Source of the DNA: Bacillota bacterium
Lineage (GTDB): Bacteria > Bacillota_I > Bacilli_A > RF39 > UBA660
Assembly: GCA_015059245.1 (NCBI GenBank)
Contig: SVAU01000017.1
Location: 1-25,769, forward strand
Reading direction: 5' to 3'
DNA length: 25,769 bases
The notes below the pieces were generated by a model. That model did no database searches. It saw nothing but the letters and a program-made list of their open reading frames with translations, and was not told the DNA's origin. A program made the position numbers and the translations under genes. This document shows, piece by piece, positions 21,268-25,769 of this stretch. Position 1 is the stretch's first letter. Each line of letters starts with the position of its first letter.

Positions 21268-22266
21268 ATGTTTAAAAATAAAATACTTTTAATAACAGGT
21301 GGTACTGGTTCATTTGGTAATGCAGTACTTAAAAGATTTTTAGATACTGATATAAAAGAGATAAGAATATTTTCTAGAGATGAAAAGAAACAAGATGATT
21401 TGAGAAAGAAATATAACAATGATAAGTTAAAGTTTTATATTGGTGATGTAAGAGATTTACGTAGTGTAGAGAACGCTATGAGAGGTGTAGATTATGTATT
21501 TCATGCTGCAGCTTTAAAACAGGTACATACATGTGAATTTTATCCTATGGAAGCAGTTAAAACTAATATACTTGGTACTGAAAATGTATTGGATGCTGCT
21601 ATAAATAATAATGTTAAGAAAGTAATTGTACTTAGTACTGATAAAGCAGCATATCCAGTAAATGCTATGGGTATGAGTAAAGCATTGATGGAGAAGGTTG
21701 CTATTGCTAAAGCGAGAGAACAAGATAATACAATTATATGTAGAACTAGATATGGTAATGTTTTAGGTAGTAGAGGATCTGTTGTACCATTATTTATTAA
21801 ACAAATAGAAGAGGGTAAAAGTATTACTATTACTAATCCTGATATGAGAAGATTTATGATGAGTTTAGATGAAGCAGTAGAACTTGTGTTATATGCGTTT
21901 TTACACGGTAAACAAGGAGATTTATTTGTACAAAAAGCACCATCTGTAACGATAGATATATTAGCTAAAGCAGTTAAAAGTCTTAAGAAAAGTAAAGTAC
22001 CTATTACATATATTGGTTCTAGACATGGTGAAAAGATAAATGAAGTATTAATTACTAAAGAAGAAATGATTAATGTAGAAGATTTAGGTGAATACTATAG
22101 AGTACCTATGGATAGTAGAACACTTAATTATAATGAATGTAATAAAGAAAGATTAAATAAAGAGATAGATATATGTGAATATAATTCTAGTAATACTAGA
22201 AAATTAACTTTAAAAGAAACTAAAGAAATGTTAAGTAAATTAGATTGTTTTAATTCTAATAATTAG
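21268..22266 (+). CDS. capE: CapE-type UDP-N-acetylglucosamine 4,6-dehydratase/5-epimerase
   Basis: 332 residues, an extended short-chain dehydrogenase. The NAD(P)-binding loop is GGTGSFG (11-17). IFSRDEKKQDDLRKKY, YVFHAAALKQV, STDKAAYP (123-130) and RYGNVLGSRGSV follow the CapE/FnlA/WbjB pattern closely. As in CapE, the usual catalytic Tyr of YxxxK is Met: M134 and K138 (MGMSK). The family converts UDP-GlcNAc to a UDP-2-acetamido-2,6-dideoxy-4-hexulose with inversion at C5, the first step towards UDP-L-FucNAc for capsule or O-antigen. The later enzymes (CapF, CapG) are not in this window, so the gene stands apart from any glycan cluster. I start at ATG 21268 with AGGTGG before it; the frame from 21235 runs through the preceding terminator. 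Confidence 0.88.
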   Translation: MFKNKILLITGGTGSFGNAVLKRFLDTDIKEIRIFSRDEKKQDDLRKKYNNDKLKFYIGDVRDLRSVENAMRGVDYVFHAAALKQVHTCEFYPMEAVKTNILGTENVLDAAINNNVKKVIVLSTDKAAYPVNAMGMSKALMEKVAIAKAREQDNTIICRTRYGNVLGSRGSVVPLFIKQIEEGKSITITNPDMRRFMMSLDEAVELVLYAFLHGKQGDLFVQKAPSVTIDILAKAVKSLKKSKVPITYIGSRHGEKINEVLITKEEMINVEDLGEYYRVPMDSRTLNYNECNKERLNKEIDICEYNSSNTRKLTLKETKEMLSKLDCFNSNN

Positions 22267-22283
22267 GTATACTTTTATTAGAA
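22254..22283 (+). other. Hairpin spanning the capE stop, without T-run
   Basis: TTCTAATAA (22254-22262) can pair with TTATTAGAA (22275-22283) around a 12-base loop. The loop holds TATACT (22268-22273), a possible -10 for the next gene. With no T-run it is not a normal terminator. Confidence 0.35.
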
Positions 22284-22296
22284 TATAGGTGATGTT

Positions 22297-22686
22297 ATGA
22301 AATTTGAACAATATATGAAAATGATAGAAGATACTCATGGTTCTCATTTAAAAGGAGAATTAAATGAAATAGAATATATTAGTTCTTATAATGAATTAAT
22401 TGATATAGTAGTAGATTCTGATACTTTAGATGAAGAAGAGAAAAGACAACTTATAGGAGTGATTAGAACTAAGATAGGTCAAATTCCTGTAGTAGAGAAT
22501 ATGAAAAGAGAAGCTAAGAATCAAGAGATACAAGCAAAGGAAGAAGCATTTATAGAAGCCAAGAAAAGATTCAAAGGTTTAAGTATATTTCAAAGAGTTA
22601 AATTAAATTTAAAAGGACAAGGACCTGATCAATTACATAGTACACTTGGTACTGTAGAAGAAATAAATAGTTTATATAGAAGATAA
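22297..22686 (+). CDS. Hypothetical helical protein (129 aa), first gene of a pair
   Basis: ATG 22297 has AGGTGAT (22287-22293). The 129-residue product is charged and mainly helical: MKFEQYMKMIEDTHGSH, a Glu/Asp-rich middle (VVDSDTLDEEEKRQLIGVI), a Lys/Glu/Ala coiled stretch near 68-92 (KREAKNQEIQAKEEAFIEA), then a Phe/Lys-rich patch FKGLSIFQRVKLNLKGQG that could sit on a membrane surface. There is no signal peptide. I do not know the family. The next gene, a member of the small paralogous family, follows after 12 bases with GAAGGG between, so the two form an operon. Confidence 0.65.
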   Translation: MKFEQYMKMIEDTHGSHLKGELNEIEYISSYNELIDIVVDSDTLDEEEKRQLIGVIRTKIGQIPVVENMKREAKNQEIQAKEEAFIEAKKRFKGLSIFQRVKLNLKGQGPDQLHSTLGTVEEINSLYRR

Positions 22687-22698
22687 GAAGGGTTACGT

Positions 22699-22947
22699 AT
22701 GGAAGAATATAATGAGTTGGTAGAATCTTTTAGTAAATTAAATTCTAATACTAAAAGAGATGAAATTATGTATGAAGTACAAGAATTATTTGAATTATTT
22801 CATATATTAACTGGTGGTAGTGATACTTTATTAACAAGTGAAATGGATGAATATGAAACTGGTCTTGGTGAAGAAGAATTCTTAAATTCTATATATGCTT
22901 ATTTAATATCTACTAAAGAAAATATAGGTAAATATTTGGATAAATAA
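22699..22947 (+). CDS. Small partner-type protein B (82 aa), paralogous to 12432 and 25348
   Basis: 82 residues, acidic and helical. It keeps the two conserved blocks of the family: an N-terminal SFSKLNSNTKRDEIMYEV (about 10-27) and a C-terminal GLGEEEFLNSIYAYLISTK (about 55-73), with a variable middle. It is the second gene of a pair, as are the other two members, while the first genes of the three pairs are unrelated in sequence as far as I can see. The ribosome binding site is GAAGGG (22687-22692). No membrane segment or enzymatic motif is seen. A partner, chaperone or immunity role is inferred from position only. Confidence 0.7.
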   Translation: MEEYNELVESFSKLNSNTKRDEIMYEVQELFELFHILTGGSDTLLTSEMDEYETGLGEEEFLNSIYAYLISTKENIGKYLDK

Positions 22948-22973
22948 AAGTCACTTTTATAGTGGCTTTTTTT
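22946..22973 (+). terminator. Terminator of the 22297-22947 operon
   Basis: AAAGTCAC (22947-22954) pairs with GTGGCTTT (22962-22969, one G-T pair) around a 7-base loop, with a T-run to 22973. It starts within the TAA stop. Confidence 0.8.
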
Positions 22974-22981
22974 GATATAAT
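22973..22981 (+). promoter_or_regulatory. Extended -10 promoter of the phosphodiesterase gene
   Basis: TGATATAAT begins at the last T of the terminator tract, 18 bases before the ATG at 23000. Confidence 0.6.
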
Positions 22982-22999
22982 AATTAGTAGGTGATAGGT

Positions 23000-24100
23000 A
23001 TGATAAAAGCAAATTATGAGGATTGTATTACTAATTTGGCTTGTAGTATAAGAAAGTATTTTGAAGTAGAATATAAACATAATACTATAAAAGAAGTAGA
23101 TGAAGTATTAGAAAGAGTAAAACCTAAGAATGTAGTAGTAATACTATATGATGGTATGGGATTTAATATACTTAATAGAAACTTAGATAAAGATAGTTTC
23201 TTAGTAAAAAATTGTGTAAGAGATTATTCTTCTGTAGTACCATGTACTACTACTGCTAGTACAACTTCTATGTTATCTGGGATGAATCCATGTGAACATG
23301 GATGGTTAGGTTGGGATTTATATATTAAACCTGAAGATTTAATAGTAACTATGTTTACTAATAAATTAAAAGATACTAGTATTGATGCTAGAGATTATAA
23401 TGTAGTAAGAAAGTATTATGATTATAATACTATTACTGATGATATTAATAATGCAGGTAAGTATAGTTCTAAGATATTATTTCCTTTTGGTGAAGGAGCT
23501 TATAGTAATATAAAAGATATGAATAATAGAATACTTAGTGAATGTAAGAGACCTGGTAAAAAATATATTTATGCTTATTATGAAGATCCTGATTATATAA
23601 TGCATGAAATGGGTACTGATCATATAAAAGTTAATAAAGTTATTAACAAGATAAATAAAGCTACTGAAGAATTATGTTCTAAGTTAGGTAAAGATACTGT
23701 TGTAATAGTTACAGCTGATCATGGTCATTTAAATAGTAGTAGTTTATTACTAAGCGATTATGAAGATTTTTATAATACTTTAGATGGTGATGTATGGGTT
23801 GAAGGTAGAATGTGTGCTTTTAAAGTTAAAGAAGGTATGCATGATACTTTTAAAGAATTGTTTAATAAGTATTTTGGTAATGATTTTATCTTGAAGAGTA
23901 AGAAAGAAATAATAGATGAAAAGATATTTGGAGAAGGGGAAGAACATAAATTATTTAGAGATTCTTTAGGTGACTATTTTGGGTTAGCTATAAGTGATAA
24001 ATTCTTTAAATATAGTATTTATTCTACTGATTTAAAATCTATGCATGCGGGATTTACTGAAGATGAAATGAGAATTCCTTTAATAATTATTTCTAAGTAG
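23000..24100 (+). CDS. Alkaline phosphatase-superfamily protein (type I phosphodiesterase/nucleotide pyrophosphatase)
   Basis: 366 residues from ATG 23000, which follows AGGTGAT; the GTG at 22991 lies within that site. The two-metal site of the superfamily is visible: LYDGMGFN (D51), the nucleophile Thr in PCTTTASTTS (about 81-90), DPDYIMHEMGTDH (an Asp and His pair), TADHGH (Asp-His) and HAGFTEDEMRIPL (last His). This matches PF01663 phosphodiesterases/pyrophosphatases, which cleave phosphodiester or pyrophosphate bonds of nucleotides or lipid head groups. There is no signal peptide or membrane helix, so it is probably cytoplasmic, which is less common in this group. It has its own promoter and no clear terminator. 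The substrate is unknown. Confidence 0.85.
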   Translation: MIKANYEDCITNLACSIRKYFEVEYKHNTIKEVDEVLERVKPKNVVVILYDGMGFNILNRNLDKDSFLVKNCVRDYSSVVPCTTTASTTSMLSGMNPCEHGWLGWDLYIKPEDLIVTMFTNKLKDTSIDARDYNVVRKYYDYNTITDDINNAGKYSSKILFPFGEGAYSNIKDMNNRILSECKRPGKKYIYAYYEDPDYIMHEMGTDHIKVNKVINKINKATEELCSKLGKDTVVIVTADHGHLNSSSLLLSDYEDFYNTLDGDVWVEGRMCAFKVKEGMHDTFKELFNKYFGNDFILKSKKEIIDEKIFGEGEEHKLFRDSLGDYFGLAISDKFFKYSIYSTDLKSMHAGFTEDEMRIPLIIISK

Positions 24101-24106
24101 GTAATA

Positions 24107-24115
24107 TGATATAAT
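24107..24115 (+). promoter_or_regulatory. Extended -10 promoter of the lipase-like operon
   Basis: TGATATAAT is 27 bases before the ATG at 24143. No terminator separates it from the gene before. Confidence 0.6.
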
Positions 24116-24142
24116 ATTTTTAATAATAGTGAGAGTGATTGT

Positions 24143-25351
24143 ATGAGTAATGGTATTAATTTAGAAAATCTAAATGATTTACAAAAGTCTTTATTGACTC
24201 AAATATCTTATTTGAATATAAATGATGAAGGTAGAGAAAAGATATTAAATGGTGGGATAAGTGTTTCAGAGTTATCTACATATTTAGCTAATCCTGATGA
24301 TATGTTTGTAGGAGATAATCTTTTTGATAATAATGTTACTCATTCAGTTGTTGATAAAGTAGTTGGAGATAAAGGGATTATTACTCATAAAGAGTTAGTT
24401 GATTGTTTAATTGAAAATGGTTTAAGCGAAATATTTATTACTAATATTAGTAATAAAAAGGGTACATTAACTAATGGATTTCAAGCGTTAACTTTTGTTG
24501 ATTCTTATGGTAATACAGGTATTTCATATAGAGGTAGTGATTTTAATTTAACTCAGGGTGGAATTAATGATTGGTTAGAAGCTGATGTATTAGAGTATTT
24601 TACTGGTTCATCATCACAAGTAAGAGAAGCTTTAAAATACTTTGAAGATAATAAGAATAGTAATGGTAATAATTTTTTATATGGACATTCATTAGGAGGC
24701 AATTTAACTTCGCATACATATTTGCATAATCATGATGAAATAAGAGAAGCATTTACTGTTAATGGTAATCCTATTAATCAAAAATTATTAGATACTCCAG
24801 AAAAGGTTGAAGCTTTTAATGATCCTGAAAAATATCATTGTAATGTTATTGGTGGAGATATAGTAGGTCATTTTAAAAGTTGTTCTTCATATAGAAATAA
24901 TGTTAAATATATTCATAATAATGGAGAGTACACTAATACTCCTGTTTCTGCACACATGATTCAAGCAGCAGAATTTGATGAAAATGGTAATTTTGTTGTG
25001 ATAGATGAAAAAGAAATGGTAAAAGAGATGGGACTTGGTTATGCACTTTTAATGACTTTTAGTCAAGGAGTTAGGGAAATACTTAATACTATGGAACGAA
25101 ATATTGCTAAAGACGAGTATAGAAAAATGTTTGAATTATATAAAGTTTCTTTATTAGAACATTTAGATACATTAGAAAAGAAATTTGGTAATACAGCTCC
25201 TACTTTAAATGATAGTGATAACTTAGTATTAATTGATGAATTTCATGCGGCTGCACTTAATAATGAGAAAGAATTTATAGAAACTATATCTAAATATTTA
25301 GGAAATAATATTGTCGGTCAAGATATGATTCAAGGTAGTATTAAGAAATGA
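24143..25351 (+). CDS. Lipase-like alpha/beta hydrolase (DUF2974/Mbeg1-like)
   Basis: 402 residues. Residues about 112-290 show a class 3 lipase-like alpha/beta hydrolase: TFVDSYGNTGISYRGSD (strand and oxyanion region), then a helix, then the nucleophile elbow FLYGHSLGGNLTSH (S183 in GHSLGG). An Asp and His further on (for example GGDIVGHF or SAHM) could complete the triad. This resembles the DUF2974/Mbeg1-like family. Residues 1-110 are helical with no signal peptide, and 300-402 are a charged helical tail. The codon style (more GTT, ATT, TTT) differs from its neighbours, hinting at acquisition. The stop TGA overlaps the next ATG (ATGA). A lipase followed by a small coupled gene suggests an effector with a partner or immunity protein, but no secretion signal supports this directly. 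Confidence 0.75.
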   Translation: MSNGINLENLNDLQKSLLTQISYLNINDEGREKILNGGISVSELSTYLANPDDMFVGDNLFDNNVTHSVVDKVVGDKGIITHKELVDCLIENGLSEIFITNISNKKGTLTNGFQALTFVDSYGNTGISYRGSDFNLTQGGINDWLEADVLEYFTGSSSQVREALKYFEDNKNSNGNNFLYGHSLGGNLTSHTYLHNHDEIREAFTVNGNPINQKLLDTPEKVEAFNDPEKYHCNVIGGDIVGHFKSCSSYRNNVKYIHNNGEYTNTPVSAHMIQAAEFDENGNFVVIDEKEMVKEMGLGYALLMTFSQGVREILNTMERNIAKDEYRKMFELYKVSLLEHLDTLEKKFGNTAPTLNDSDNLVLIDEFHAAALNNEKEFIETISKYLGNNIVGQDMIQGSIKK

Positions 25352-25617
25352 ATAAAAATATGATGGATTTATATAAAAAATTGGATGTTAATACTCAAAG
25401 AGAAGAATTAAGTTCTTTATTAATAAAGATAGATATGTTATTAAATGGGGCTATTCAACATGAAGAGTTAAAAGATATTACAGGTGTTAAGAACTATAAT
25501 TGTAGTGATGAACAAAATATTAATATGACTGAAAGTGAAATGTTAACATTTATTTATGAAGATTTATGGAATATAAAGAATAAAATATTGTTAATATTAT
25601 CAGAACATAATAAATAG
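25348..25617 (+). CDS. Small partner-type protein C (89 aa), paralogous to 12432 and 22699
   Basis: The ATG overlaps the lipase stop by four bases (ATGA), so translation is coupled. The 89-residue product has the family's two blocks: LYKKLDVNTQREELSSLL (about 8-25) and NMTESEMLTFIYEDLWNIK (about 59-77), with a variable, Asn-rich middle. It is predicted helical and soluble. As the second gene after a likely lipase it is the best case for a partner or immunity role in this family; the other two members follow unrelated first genes. No known domain is recognised. Confidence 0.75.
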   Translation: MNKNMMDLYKKLDVNTQREELSSLLIKIDMLLNGAIQHEELKDITGVKNYNCSDEQNINMTESEMLTFIYEDLWNIKNKILLILSEHNK

Positions 25618-25657
25618 TCAAAAAAAAGACATAACTTTTATTGTGAAGTTGTAAGAT

Positions 25658-25691
25658 AAAAGTAGACAGATAAAAACTGTTTACTTTTTTT
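25658..25691 (+). terminator. Terminator-like hairpin at the IS end
   Basis: AAAAGTAGACAG (25658-25669) pairs with CTGTTTACTTTT (25677-25688, one G-T pair), loop of 7, T-run to 25691. It may stop read-in from the lipase operon. Confidence 0.75.
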
Positions 25692-25699
25692 GTTACAAT
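25691..25699 (+). promoter_or_regulatory. Extended -10 promoter of the right-edge ORF
   Basis: TGTTACAAT starts at the end of the T-run and is 21 bases before ATG 25721. Confidence 0.5.
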
Positions 25700-25720
25700 A
25701 ATTTAAAGGAGATGATAATA

Positions 25721-25769
25721 ATGCCAAGAATACGAAAAGAAAAAAATAGAAATTGGTCAAAAGAAGAAA
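25721..25769 (+). CDS. N-terminus of a probable transposase (IS3 OrfA-like), partial
   Basis: AAAGGAG (25705-25711) precedes ATG 25721; an in-frame ATG at 25712 is too close to the site. Only 16 codons are in the window: MPRIRKEKNRNWSKEE, very basic and then Trp-Ser-Lys-Glu-Glu, as at the start of helix-turn-helix OrfA proteins of IS3-type elements. Too short to be sure. Confidence 0.4.
   Translation, partial: MPRIRKEKNRNWSKEE

Larger units (their letters stand above)
25642..25769 (+). mobile_element. Probable left end of an IS3-type insertion sequence (partial)
   Basis: From about TGTGAAGTTGTAAGATAAAA (25642) the layout matches left ends of IS3-family (IS150-group) elements: a terminal TG, AAAGTAGACAG that pairs with CTGTTTACTTT, then a promoter and a transposase-type ORF start. 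The right end is outside the window, so the boundary is inferred. Confidence 0.45.

Noticed and set aside
1..25769. Genetic code 4 (TGA = Trp) because of the TGA in the GNAT gene
   Set aside because: Long genes use TGG throughout and contain no in-frame TGA, and TGA serves as an overlapping stop/start at 25348-25351. One exception does not support recoding.
1..25769. CRISPR arrays, tRNA or rRNA genes
   Set aside because: I saw no regularly spaced repeats, no tRNA T-arm/acceptor pattern that folds, and no rRNA-like sequence. 1536-1553 looked slightly tRNA-like but does not form a cloverleaf.

Overview
The window is very AT-rich, densely packed and almost entirely transcribed on the + strand. 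Shine-Dalgarno sites are strong (typically AGGTGAT about 5 bases before ATG), promoters are of the extended -10 type, rho-independent terminators are short, and metK is controlled by an S-box SAM riboswitch. Together these point to a low-GC Bacillota, probably an uncultured gut Bacilli/Mollicutes-like lineage. This is inference; no rRNA or tRNA gene is present to confirm it. Long ORFs use TGG for Trp and nearly all stops are TAA/TAG, so the standard bacterial code applies.

Region by region. 1-1600 is decayed accessory DNA: the 3' part of a membrane protein, the first codons of a C5-cytosine methyltransferase fused to the out-of-frame tail of what looks like a large serine recombinase, a 73-residue orphan ORF and an unexplained spacer. 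1623-8181 holds a probable defence island: a NUDIX hydrolase, a PLD-nuclease/SF2-helicase/DUF3427 protein and a GmrSD-like DUF262/DUF1524 endonuclease, lying between two GNAT acetyltransferase genes. The second GNAT gene is broken by an in-frame TGA where Trp is expected. 8234-11875 carries an LppM-like lipoprotein, a DUF4236 membrane protein, a polysaccharide pyruvyl transferase-family protein and an unknown protein. 11971-12707 is a two-gene unit of unknown function. 12803-17295 carries a 1294-residue protein (helical solenoid, unknown middle domain, C-terminal calcineurin-like phosphoesterase) followed by an HD phosphohydrolase. 17292-18495 is the SAM riboswitch and a compact MetK. 18553-20464 is a NatAB-type ABC exporter. 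20545-22266 has two small proteins and an isolated CapE-type sugar-nucleotide dehydratase. 22297-22947 is another small two-gene unit. 23000-24100 is an alkaline-phosphatase-superfamily phosphodiesterase. 24143-25617 is a lipase-like alpha/beta hydrolase overlapping a small partner gene. The right edge looks like the left end of an IS3-type insertion sequence.

The most interesting signals are: (1) three divergent paralogues of an 82-91-residue protein, each the second gene of a two-gene unit whose first gene differs, one first gene being a lipase-like protein, which suggests effector/partner or effector/immunity pairs; (2) the NUDIX, PLD-helicase-DUF3427 and DUF262-DUF1524 cluster; (3) the giant solenoid/metallophosphoesterase protein next to an HD hydrolase; (4) an 11-base repeat of the riboswitch switching strand just before the metK ribosome binding site; (5) a very economical intergenic design in which stop codon, terminator hairpin, T-tract and the next extended -10 promoter are fused.
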